A stretch of DNA of 64,000 bases from Diaporthe sp. PMI_573 (lineage: Eukaryota > Ascomycota > Sordariomycetes > Diaporthales > Diaporthaceae): NCBI GenBank assembly GCA_021399435.1, contig JAJTUP010000004.1:2108001-2172000 (forward strand), written 5' to 3'. Both the position numbers and the translations under genes were made by a program. Shown here piece after piece: positions 25,219 to 37,415 of this stretch (the first letter of the stretch is position 1; the number at the start of each line of letters is the position of its first letter). Below the pieces are notes generated by a model that did no database searches, had not been told where the DNA came from, and saw nothing but the letters and a program-made list of their open reading frames with translations.

Positions 25219-26056
25219 TTAACGGTAAGACTTCTGGAATCTGGCACGGGCACCTGGACCGCCGAACTTCTTGGGTTCGCAACGACGGTTGTCGGCAACG
25301 AGGAGGGTACGGTCGAACTGGGTCAGGGCCTGCTTGAGCAGGTTCTTGGTGTGCTCATCGACGAACTTCTGGTTGTAGGCGATCAGGGCCTTGGAGATTG
25401 CTTGTCGGATAGCGCTGTTCACATGTCAGTATTGCTGGAAGACGAGCAGCAGACCCGGGGCTACGACGCGAGGTCTGCTATCCGGGTAGGAAAACGATGG
25501 GACCTGAACGTCATCGCGACCACTGGGGAAGGCAACGTACTAGACCTGGGAAGTGTGACCACCACCGGAGACACGGACACGGATGTCGAGGCCGGCGAAC
25601 TTGTCGAGGCCGACAACGAGCAGGGGCTCGTAGACCTTGAGAGATAGAATGTCAGCCGTCCATTCTGCAATCGAGTACCATCGCTGCCGTAGAGTCGTCC
25701 TCATCCTCTTCATGCCCACGTGCCGTCTCTTCCTTCACAGAAGCATTCGTCCTCGTCTGCCTCCTCCACAACTGTGGGGCCGTCTTCCAAAGGGACCCTT
25801 CGTTTCGCTCATGTTCGTACCTTGGTTCGGAGAATGGCAGGCTCAACGAGCTGGAGAGGGCGGCCGTTGACCTTGATCAGACCCTTTCCGGTCTTGGCGT
25901 GGGCGACAGCCTAAACATTCCCAGCGAAAGTCAGCACTTCTGTTCATCCTCTTGTATTGAATTGTCGCATTCGAGATCGGTGGGCCGGGGCCTTGGGAGA
26001 CTGACTGTCGCATTTCGCTTCTTGCCGAAGCACTGAACTGACTGGGTCGAAGCCAT
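25219..26056 (-). CDS. rps16: 40S ribosomal protein S16 (uS9)
   Basis: Four exons on the minus strand: 26006-26056, 25821-25910, 25541-25635 and 25219-25414, giving 143 aa, the usual length for eukaryotic S16. The joined protein starts [13 protein letters not shown], continues through [16 protein letters not shown] and [20 protein letters not shown], and ends FQKSYR, the conserved uS9 C-terminus that reaches into the ribosomal P site. Exon 3 ends at GTACGT, and the split Tyr codon (TA|C) restores VYAIRQ, which fixes that junction. Three introns (95, 185 and 126 nt) in such a short gene are normal for fungal ribosomal protein genes. The gene is divergent from vps22, with 522 bp between the start codons. 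Confidence 0.95.
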
Positions 26057-26578
26057 TGTTGCGGTGTTGGCTGGGGTTGTCAGTGGTTGAGAGGGCGTTG
26101 TCGTCGACGGCTAGTTTCAGTGCGATGGTTGATGGGCGGAAGATGATTTTTCGCTGCTGGGCCCCGGTTGTGGGAGGGCTCGCTGGAAAAAAGGGCGCCT
26201 TTCCTAGTCTGGCCTAGTCTGGCCTAGTATGTGAGAATTTACACGTGACCTTATCCTTATCGGTCGGGTCCCGCCGGCAGCCCAAGGCAAGGGACGACAA
26301 CGACGTCGGTGTCTATGAAAGCAGTCTGAAATAATTATAGAGAAAGTCAGGTTGCGCTCGCCCTTGTGCCCGGTTGAACTGTAGATGGGATTTGCACATT
26401 ACTTGGACTGGTAGAGACAAGTTTTGGAACCCCCTGTACTTTCAGTCCTAAAGAAGGCGGGTAGAGCGATTACACACGTACCCAGCCAACGCCAAGCTCA
26501 GAGTATCTATCTCACTCAAGATACTCACTCACCTACCACAGGGTCCAAGAGGACTTAACTAGATCAAACAAAGAAAAC
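26057..26578. promoter_or_regulatory. Shared divergent promoter of rps16 and vps22
   Basis: This 522-bp interval separates two divergent start codons, so it must hold both promoters. It contains a short direct repeat of GGCCTAGTCT (26203-26230, about three units, the last ending in TAT). I see no TATA box that I would assign with confidence. Whether the repeat is a regulatory site is inference. Confidence 0.5.
26203..26230. repeat. GGCCTAGTCT decamer repeat
   Basis: Three adjacent decamer copies lie about 150 bp upstream of the rps16 start; the first lacks its leading GG (TTCCTAGTCT), and the last has AT in place of CT at its end. Confidence 0.7.
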
Positions 26579-27415
26579 ATGTCTCGCAAAGGAGTCGGCC
26601 TGGCGGCTTTCGACCGCAGCCGGATAACCTCCGCCCAGTACGCCAGCCACGGCAACACCCTACGCTCTGCCAACGCGCAGGCCCTCGAGACGCAGCTGTC
26701 CGTCTTCAGGTCCCTCCTGCAGCAGTTCGCGCAGACCCACGCCAAGGACATCCGGTCGAACCCCAGCTTCCGCGCCCAGTTCGCGCGCATGTGCGCCGCC
26801 ATCGGCGTGGACCCCCTGGCGAGTAGCAACAGCGGTTCGGGGGCCTCGTCGGGGGGCTCCATCTGGGCGCAGCTGCTGGGCCGCTCCGTCAACGACTTCT
26901 ACTTTGAGCTCGCCGTCCGCGTCGTCGAGGTCTGCGGCGAGACGAGGAGCGAGAACGGCGGGCTCATCGAGGTGCGAAAGGTCAAGGAGAGGATCATGAG
27001 GGGCCGCATGGAGGGATCGCAGGAGGTCACGGAGTAAGTCCTCCCACTTCTTCCAGGCGGCGGAATGAATGCTGACGCAATGGAAAGGGACGATATTCTA
27101 CGAGCTGTTGGTACCCTCAAACCTTTAGGGTCATCCTTCTCCGTCATCAAGGTCGGCAGCAAGCCGTACATCCGCTCAGTTCCGAAGGAGCTAAACACGG
27201 ACCAGAGCGCAGTCCTCGAGGCGGTTCAGGTACTCGGGTACATCAGCGTCTCCATGCTGATGGCCAACCTCCACTGGACGAGAGCTCGAGCCGGGACCGC
27301 GCTGGATGACCTCCTCGGCGAGGGCATGCTGTGGATCGACAAGCAGGCCGACGAGTGGGAGTACTGGAGCCCTGGTTTCATGATCGAAGCGCAGGAGATT
27401 TTCTCCCCTGAATGA
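26579..27415 (+). CDS. vps22: ESCRT-II subunit Vps22/Snf8
   Basis: Two exons (26579-27033 and 27088-27415) with a 54-nt intron (GTAAGT donor) give 260 aa, typical for the family. The N-terminus, MSRKGVGLAAFDR, is a conserved EAP30/Snf8 start (MRRxxGxGA type). Two winged-helix domains follow. The second includes the conserved run from DDILRAVGTLKPLG through GYISVSMLMANLHWT to DGLLWID-like GEGMLWIDKQ, and the protein ends EYWSPGFM. Vps22 forms ESCRT-II with Vps25 and Vps36, which acts on endosomes in sorting ubiquitinated cargo into multivesicular bodies (and in fungal pH signalling through the Rim/Pal pathway). A Ser/Gly-rich linker is present near residues 82-95. The splice regenerates the Glu codon before DDILRAVG. 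Confidence 0.93.
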
Positions 27416-28275
27416 TGCGAGCTGAGGTGGCGCAACCTACACTTTGCTGCCGTCGAGCCTTGTTCAATGCGTGGGAAGCAGGATTGTGGTCATCTGGACC
27501 CCCGGTTCCCGCCTCTGCAGGTGAATGACACCCGGAGCGGCGGCCAGGCGCGAGATCCGACCATACCGACCGCTACGGCTCACTTGTCGCAAGGTCAGCA
27601 GTACCGTTCGAAAGCAGGTGACCCACAGCTGTTCGCTCCCAGGAGCACTCCCCGGCACAGAAGCACCGTGACACTCTGATATTGTCACATGCACATATTG
27701 GCCAAGGCCAGGGCCCGCGAATAGAAGAAGGTAACTGCAGATCACCCAGGTGCTTTCTTCTACTACCTCGGCGCCTAGAGATGAGGAGACACCGAATGCG
27801 GATTCCAAAGCACACCTCACACACCTCACACACGTTCATGTGCAGTGATGGGACACATGTAATAGTTTACTAGACAGAGTGTTGCAACTGCTGTAGCCTA
27901 AGGCTCAGCAAGTAGCTGTTACGGTTCTCAACTCGAAACCAAGGAACTTTTTATGGCATGCGTTCGGACTTGACCCTTTTCCTCGTCCGTATGGGCTCCC
28001 CCTTCACAAGAAAATGCCTCACCATCAAATCTGATGTCTTGAGGCACTGTAGCAGGTACTCTAACATGAAGCAGTGACTGGGACGAATACCAAGTCAGCA
28101 AAAGGGAAAAATGCCAGCCTCTAATAACCCCCAAAAGCCAATCTACGAAAAAACGCCGTATTGTGCCGAGGCGGAGATGCCTCCTTGTAAAATAAGTGAA
28201 TCACGTCACAACCGGGTAGGGATGGTCACGTCTGGATATACTTGTCCCAGAGCTGTCCTCTCCCAGTTTGGCAAT
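27416..28275. other. Intergenic, convergent vps22/dbp2
   Basis: The 3' flanks of vps22 and dbp2 face each other here. It includes a short ACACCTCAC direct repeat near 27815. No gene is supported. Confidence 0.5.
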
Positions 28276-30737
<2,462 letters not shown>

Positions 30738-31656
30738 CGTACTGTCGGGCGTTGTTGTGGGTTTGACTTCGTCTCAGAGGGTTCTTGGGTTCGTGGGAGG
30801 GGACACTGTTTGCGGGGATTGGTAATCAATCAATACTGTTGCACAAAGAATCTCTGCGATACGATAGCACAGAGAACGAGAACCAGATAGAGTTGACCTG
30901 GTCTAGTTGATGAAGGAGACGTGGTGTGAAGAGGGAGAGATGGGGGGTGTTGAGAAAGGGAAGAGGTCTAGGCGAAGATTTGCGACGTAAAAAAAATTTG
31001 GGTTTTACCTGATAACGGGAACAGAAAAGCCCATCGCCTAGACAAGGGAAGGGTCCTGGGGCGATCTGGGCGGTCTGACGAAAGTGGGTTGCGCTAGTTA
31101 GGTAAGCAGGCAAGCAGAGGCTAGCAGAGGCAAGCAGAGGCAAACAGAGTCAGGTACGGACGGCTGAAAAGCTGAGGATCCGACCAACCGTGCTCCAAAG
31201 CGCTGGGCAGCTGCTAACCAACAGCGGCGCAGTCGCAATGGTGCATGTCACCTCGAGGCCTCCTCGGGTGTCATCACGCTGCACGTCAAGATGGCACTGC
31301 ATGTAGGCAAGTCATAATCATTATGATGAAAAGCAGTCAAGACCACGATCTACTCGTTGACAAGACACATATACTGCGAGACATTATATGAAGACCCTGA
31401 ATTATACATCCCAACCAGCCCTTTTCGTAGCCCAAGCTGACCTTGCTCATTTCGTCATAACCTTTTCCTACCACTTCGTTCCCAGCTGCTTATCCCCGCA
31501 TACGTGAACGACATGTCTCATTCAGATAAGAATCGTCTACCACTTTCCCGCACACGCCCACTTCCAGGCGGGTGACCGCTTACGTTTCAACCAACTGAGG
31601 CGATCACATTCATAGCCCTCAATTGCTTGTACACATCTCGGTCGAAGATGCTTGGC
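30738..31656. other. dbp2 promoter region and 3' flank of the Mpv17 gene
   Basis: Nothing coding is seen. An AGCAGAGGCA-type short direct repeat lies at about 31106-31150. The segment just upstream of dbp2 should hold its promoter. Confidence 0.5.
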
Positions 31657-32686
31657 CTAGTACGGAGGGTTCGGCCCGATGGAGTATTCTCCCTTGTAAT
31701 CCGAGGGCGGAGGTCCGCCGACCGAGCCGGGTCCCCTGCGGTCGTCACCGAAGTGCTTCTTGCGCAGGGCGGCGAGCCTCTTCTTCTTGGTCACGGTGTT
31801 GATGTAGGTGCCGATGATGAACGAGACCAGGTTGAAGAACGGCACCCAGGTGTTCTCGGGCAGGAACTTCTGCGCAAAGGCCAGGCACACTGGCGACGTG
31901 ATCCAGCTGACACGCATGACCTTCCAGAAACCGACCCGGACCGTGGCCCGCACCTGGTGATACGTCCTGGCGCCGGCAATGATGGCCATTGCGCTCAAAT
32001 AAACGGCATTCTGGATGGGAGCAATCTGGACAGGTTGTCAGCTGTCAACAGTCCCATGTGGTGCCACAATGATGGCACATGCGGAGACGTACGATGAGGT
32101 TGCTGAATAGAATCTGCAAGATCTTGGCTCGCAGACTCGTTCGGCCCTTGAAGACCTTTTGCAACACCCAGATCAGCAGTGAGCCGAGCGGCGCACTGAC
32201 GAGGGCGCCGTACGCGGCCATCTTTGGCACACGCGACGTAAAATAATGGCCGTTCTTGTTGCGGTCCTTGGCCAGCCACGAGGCGATCACCTCCTGAGCG
32301 CCGGCGAGCGTGCCGGCGGTCAGCATCTTGGTCCGCATCGGGTTCTCCTCAAGCTGCTTGATGTAGGCCTGCGCAGAGCGTTCCATGTTAGCCGACAGGC
32401 ATGCAGCAAGCAGTCGTCGTGGCTTGTTCCCCAGCAATAGCCGCTTGATAGCAAGGCGAAGTGCTGCTCATGAGCCATGATTGTGACATACCATCAGATA
32501 GCCCTTTGTGCCTGCCATCTGCTTGCCACCAGTAAGGGCCGTCCCGACCGCCTCAGATATAGGGTGCTTGCCGGTTGTGCCGGGAAGGGGGCCATCCTTC
32601 CCGAGAAGCTCAGCGGCAGCCGAGACGGCGGGGCCGGCGACGCCCTCGGCCTGCTTGAACGTCTCTCGCTCGAACTTGACTGACAT
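31657..32686 (-). CDS. Mpv17/PMP22-family membrane protein
   Basis: Three exons on the minus strand: 32492-32686, 32093-32368 and 31657-32025, all phase 0, giving 279 aa. After a ~60-residue N-terminal part comes the family signature YIKQLEENPMRTKMLTAGTL, followed by hydrophobic segments around SAPLGSLLIWVLQKVF, NLIIAPIQNAVYLSAMAI and the WITSPVCLAFAQKF-LPENTWVPFFN block. The family motif W-x-P-x2-N is present as WVPFFN. The Lys/Arg-rich C-terminus follows the last membrane segment. Family members (Mpv17, Sym1, PXMP2/PMP22) sit in the inner mitochondrial or peroxisomal membrane and are thought to form channels. The NP(M/L)RTKMLTAGTLAG start and the extended C-terminal tail look like the fungal peroxisomal PMP22-type group, but the organelle is inference. 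The IIAPIQN join across intron 2 supports the splice. Confidence 0.85.
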
Positions 32687-33739
32687 GGTCGCGATAGGTT
32701 ATCCTAAACCGTCGCAAGACTGTGGAAGGATGAGGCCTGGGGGGAGCACGTATGGTCAGCTTGGTGAGGTGCGAAATCGTGCAGGTGGTGGCCAGCCGCA
32801 GGTCGGGAGGAGGCTGGTCGTTGGGACGATAAAGTGGGAACCGAGTCCATTGTTTACATGCATGTCTCCGCACGCCCATTGGACTGGCCGGGGCAACGGG
32901 GTCTTTTCGCGCCAGTGGAGAACCTCAGTAAAGAAACTTGATTTTACTTACGAGCAAAGACGGTCTGCAGCAAGACCTGGTTCTTGACCAACCCAAGAAG
33001 TGAAGCAACGACGGCAAGTCTTCAAGCCTGAGAAGGGGGGGAAGCGGGAGGTCAATTGGAAGAGGCAGAATCGGGGAGGTTGGTCTATTACCCCGTGTCG
33101 TAGACAATTGGGGCTTCGTGCATGGGTGCATGGGTGCAGCTCGGAACGCGCTGGGGACCGCCAGGAGTCTAGCCTTTCTGGTCCTGCTTCCATCAACAAA
33201 CCTACTCCAAGGATGGAGCTCTGGATATCTGTTAGTACAGGACGTGGGTTTGCCGGGCGTCGCCAGGTTTTCCCCAGTGTTTTCAGGTATCCCTCTATCA
33301 GACACCCCAATTTGTCCAAGATCCGGCCCAGCTATGCCCGAGGTCATCGTTTTCCAACCTCGGGCCTTACTTATAGGAAGCTCTCCACAATTGTCGTCGG
33401 CTATGTGGTGATCATTCTGCGTTTACGGCCAGGGAGTTATCAGCTTGACTCGGGGAGAGCGGACGGGGCGCCGAACGTTTTGTTACCTGCGTTTGAATGT
33501 GCTTGAAGCTGCATCTTGTACCATGGCTTACAGATTAGCCCTCTGCGCCAAGCAATCCTGGTTTGTGGCGGACAATGCCTAAGTACTAGGTAGAACAAGT
33601 CTGCCAGACTACCATCTAGACTCTGGAGGACAGACAGAAGGGTCATTTTCCCTCCATCATTCTTTTCATCTTCCTGCTCGTTACCGAGTCGCAATGTTCA
33701 GCATGCTGGAACAGATGTCTCCAGCCCTTGCCGACTGAC
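32687..33739. other. Intergenic region
   Basis: No gene is supported in about 1 kb between the Mpv17-family start and the HAD remnant. Overlapping frames on both strands near 33.0-33.4 kb show no motif. Confidence 0.5.
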
Positions 33740-34317
33740 TTATTGAATACAGCGTGCAATGTGGATTGTGGACTCCTCAAAGACAAGTCCTCGAATACCC
33801 AGCTCTTGTGCTGCATGCACTTTTTCTTCTTTATCGTCAACAAAGGCGACTAGGTTGCCTCCAAGCTGATCTGATTCAGCACGTAGCGGTAGAAGTCCCT
33901 TTCTGGCTTTCTCGTGCCGGCCGCTGCTAAGGTGAACACTCGATGAAGGAGTGTCCAGTCCATTCTGGACTCCAGGTCTTCGAAAACCTCGTTGCCAATG
34001 TTAGAAATAGCATACAGCTGAGCTGAAGGATCCTTCTTCAATGGATGACGGAGTTGGATGATGGCATGATGACGCTGCAAAGACTCTTGTGCCTGAGAAA
34101 AAGCTTCTGCGATCACGGACGCCTTGATGTAGAATTGTTGAGCACTTAGTTCGTAACAGGTATCTCGTGTGATCTCACCACGTTTACAGCTGTACCAAGT
34201 AGGTGTCGACAGGATATCTGTCAACTTCTGAGCCGGAACAGTAGTCGTCATAGTAGTAGTAGCGGACCACCTGAAGAGGACATCACCGAGGTCAAAGAAA
34301 ACTGCCCGAGGGGGTGC
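33740..34317 (-). pseudogene. HAD-superfamily hydrolase, frameshifted and without a start codon
   Basis: On the minus strand the frame from 34317 reads AVFFDLGDVLF (HAD motif I, D-x-G-D-V form as in YihX-like members), then YAISNIG (motif II Ser) and GTRKPERDFYRYVLNQI (motif III Lys), and then hits a stop at about 33850. One frame over, the family continues as LVAFVDDKEEKVHAAQELGIRGLVF (motif IV, Asp-Asp) to a stop at 33740. A one-base net deletion around 33860-33875 explains the break; no intron of workable size fits. Upstream of motif I the frame meets a stop five codons earlier with no ATG, so a start exon is missing or lost. The family covers fungal HAD phosphatases of about 220-240 aa, some of which act in terpenoid pathways (recalled, not checked). 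An assembly error could explain the frameshift but not the missing start. Confidence 0.6.
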
Positions 34318-35350
34318 TTAACCCCATTTTCTTAATACATCGTTGCTCAAAGCTAGTGTCGAAGACTTTCGAACGCTACGACCCTTTATGTATAATTCCA
34401 GAATACGTGTACCCTCTTCACGAGCGTGCTCCCGATTTCGGCAGCTGGCTCGCTTATCCAGGTTTCAGTGCCTCTCCTGTGTCCGCGCGGGCATGGGAGG
34501 AATCCTTATTGCCATACAAAGGCTAGGAAAATGGACCTGGACCATAGCCTGCTTGAGAAGCCGACATGGAAAAGTATCCACCTCCTCACCCAAAACTGAC
34601 AGGTCTCTCGTTGGCTCGTTTTGGGCCTTCCCTTCGAGATTCGTGGCATATCCTCCCCATTCTCCCCCCCTGTGACCATGAGTCCTTCCAAGAAGAGCTG
34701 TAAAGATTACGCAAATCTTCTCCAAGGCTCAAGCTGGGGATGCGTCAGGATAGACAGGCACAAGTGCATAGATCATTGTAACGGCCACAACGAGCTCAAT
34801 CTAATGAGATCCGCTCCATTTCTGAAAGAGTTTGTATGTGAATTTCAGTAGGCATCGTCCCGGTGTGTTAGTTGAATCCATAGATCGGTACTCGTTGCAA
34901 CTTAATTTATATCCCAAAGTTCTCACTCCAGCTCTATTGATGTGTTGTTTGTGTGTCATGCTTCTTTGTATTCCAGACTGATGCTGTAGCAGTCGATGAC
35001 TGATTACTGGCCTTTCATGCCTCGAGTCTTTCAGTGAAACTTTGCACAAAGTGCAAGTGATCCTTGTCTGCAAATGAGCTTTAGAAGACAGTGCATTGCC
35101 TCTGAGGGTTAGGAATTCAAGCAGGTGGCTGTCAGGCTCCACGATTAGACTGCATTCCGGGCGCATTCCGGGCGCCCTGGTGGAATTAAGAACCTGACCA
35201 GGAACTGAGCTCCCCAGTGCCATATGAATTACTGCTTGGGCACACCAAACCGCCCGAGTCGTGTTTTGACTGTCAGGAACCACTCTAAACCACCCGACCT
35301 TTCCTCAGTCTTTCACAGCCCACACGCTCTCTATCCAAGGCTCGGGAAAC
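34318..35350. other. Intergenic region
   Basis: No gene is seen. A GCGCATTCCGG direct repeat (two copies, about 35153-35172) lies roughly 180 bp before the next start codon. Confidence 0.5.
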
Positions 35351-36737
35351 ATGGAGCGCTCGCACGTTTCTGAAGAAACTTGCCCGCCCACGCAGACTGA
35401 TCCAGAACCCAACCACAACTTGTCTCCCATGCGCAAGCTCAGTCAAACCACCGCTCGATTCCTCCGCAAGATGTCATTGACTGTGCCATCCAAGCCTCCT
35501 GGATCTCCGAGTCTGGCGACAGGAAATGCCGCTCCCACTGGCGACCCTGATCACGGCCACTTGCAGACTACTCTCCCACCTGGTTTTGCAGCCCCTCCTG
35601 GATTGCCTCACCCGCAAGTGCAACCCGATACTTCAGGATTGCGCCCTCCTCCAGGTTTTCCTCCTCTGCCCCCTCGAGGAGCGGTGTTCGGTTCGGAGCA
35701 CTCGCCCCCGTCGCGTCGTCCTGGCGGTACCCACCTTGAGAACTGCCATTCGCTTAGCAAGACGCGTGTGGTAAGTCGATACTCATGCGTCATCGTCAGC
35801 ACAAACCTCTATTGATACGTCGTTTGCTAACCAGACAGCAGTATGATCACACTCTGCGATGCGACAAATGCGATGGTGGTTCAGACTTTGGCTGGTTCTA
35901 CCAATGCTGCCACGACACTGAGACGCGCCTCTACGAGTCGATTCGAGATGGGAAAACTGTTAGTACCGGACACAAAATCCAGTCAGTAAGTTGGGAAAAT
36001 CGCTGACTGCAAGAAACAAGGAGCACTTCGACGAGTACGGAGAGATGTTCAGCCACCAGCTCAAGCGGCCCGACAGAGGCCCCGCCGCACGGTCAGACAA
36101 GCTGAGCCTTCTCGAAGAGCTGACGCCCGAGCAAATCGAGTCGCTATCGGCGCCTCAGCTGGCCCAACTCCTGCAGCAACGGGGCCACGCGAACGAGCAG
36201 GCGATCACAGACCGGTTTGGTTCCCTCGGCCTGGCTAGCATTGAGAGGCCCTTCCTGAAGAACGAGGCTCAGGAGTGCAAGCAGACCCTGTGCCCGGCCT
36301 GTGGCAAAGGCATGATGGGCGAGGAGGTGTCTTTCCTTGACCTAGACGGCATCCTCAGGGGTGATATCCCGCCAACTGTCGCGCTGGGCTACAGTTTCCG
36401 CAAGAGTGATCGCCCGATTGCTGATGCCAACATCGTCCGTAACATCGGACTGCGCAAGGTCCCCGAGAAGAGTGACAGGGCTTTGCAGACTGCTGAGGGT
36501 AGCCAGACGGTGCACAGCGAGGGCAATAAGGCCGAGGAGCGCAGAATGTCAGACGCCAAAGACGAGGACGAGACCGGCTTGAAGACCTTGACCGATGCAC
36601 CCCTGACTCCTTCCAACACTTTTCTCAACATGACCGATAGCAGTGAGGATCTCTTGGAGCTCTACACGGATGGATCATCGGTGGAGGTCTCTCAGGACAA
36701 TGCGACGGCGCAGGACAAAGCCACTGGCGCGAAATGA
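35351..36737 (+). CDS. Uncharacterised Pro-rich, Cys-rich fungal protein
   Basis: Three exons: 35351-35770, 35839-35958 and 36021-36737, giving 418 aa. I do not recognise a named family. Residues ~70-110 hold repeated PPGF/PPGL-type motifs. Exon 2 encodes a compact putative zinc site, LRCDKCDGGSDFGWFYQCCHD, with C-x2-C then C-C. Exon 3 continues EHFDEYGEMF, a helical stretch with LTPEQIESLSAPQLAQLLQQR, and a second Cys set, C-x4-C-x2-C (CKQTLCPACGKG). The C-terminus is acidic and Ser/Thr-rich. Intron 1 ends in a tandem CAGCAG acceptor, so one Gln may be included or skipped. For intron 2, GTTAGT gives a 62-nt intron; the nearby GTAAGT would leave only 35 nt. A role in binding protein or nucleic acid through zinc is possible but unproven. 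Confidence 0.7.
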
Positions 36738-37415
36738 ACAGCTTCCTCATGTTCACCGAATGTGTGCCACGGCAAGGAGTCCACTTGGACAGATTTGGGG
36801 GAAATAGGTGGTTAAAGCCGATCAACCCCGTTGTTTTGCGCACTGTTACGAAGGAATGGAGCAACAGCAGAATAGGAGAAGAGTCACGGGTGCTTGTCAG
36901 CAGGTTGGGTCCCTTGGCTAGGTGACACCCGAGAGCGCGTGACAGAATGCTTGGGCTCGGTCGAGCTAAGACTTGGAGAGGACCTTCGCCAGTGTCTCAC
37001 TCTGAGGGTTGGAAAGATTCCTTGGCTTCACTCATAGCAAGAATTCTGGGCATCTCTGTTGAGTGGGCAATGTGACGCCGTCCCCGGATATCTCCTGCGA
37101 CCATGACAGGTGGGAATTAGGATGTACGCGTGTAGTGCATAGTGAGTGTGAGCTGCTAACAGTACAGCGATGCGACAGGTGTGAGACAGATGTAGTTGAA
37201 CACTTGGAATCCTCTTGCAGTGATTGGTTGACTAAAAGGGCCCACATGACGTCTCAGTGACCGCCCCACCGTGCTTATCGACCCCGAGCTGTCTCGGCAG
37301 CTTTAAGGGTCACCCGCCCGTCACGGACGGCAACCTGGGGAGCGCAATCCCATCTGCTTCCTCAGGTTGGGGGAGCTGTCCTCATACCTTGTGTGTCGTT
37401 GAAAAGAACGGAGCC
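36738..37415. promoter_or_regulatory. Upstream region of pho8
   Basis: This interval between two plus-strand genes contains the pho8 promoter. I looked for CACGTG, the core of Pho4/NUC-1-type phosphate control sites, and found none. A TGACGTC-like word lies near 37246. No small gene is supported. Confidence 0.4.
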
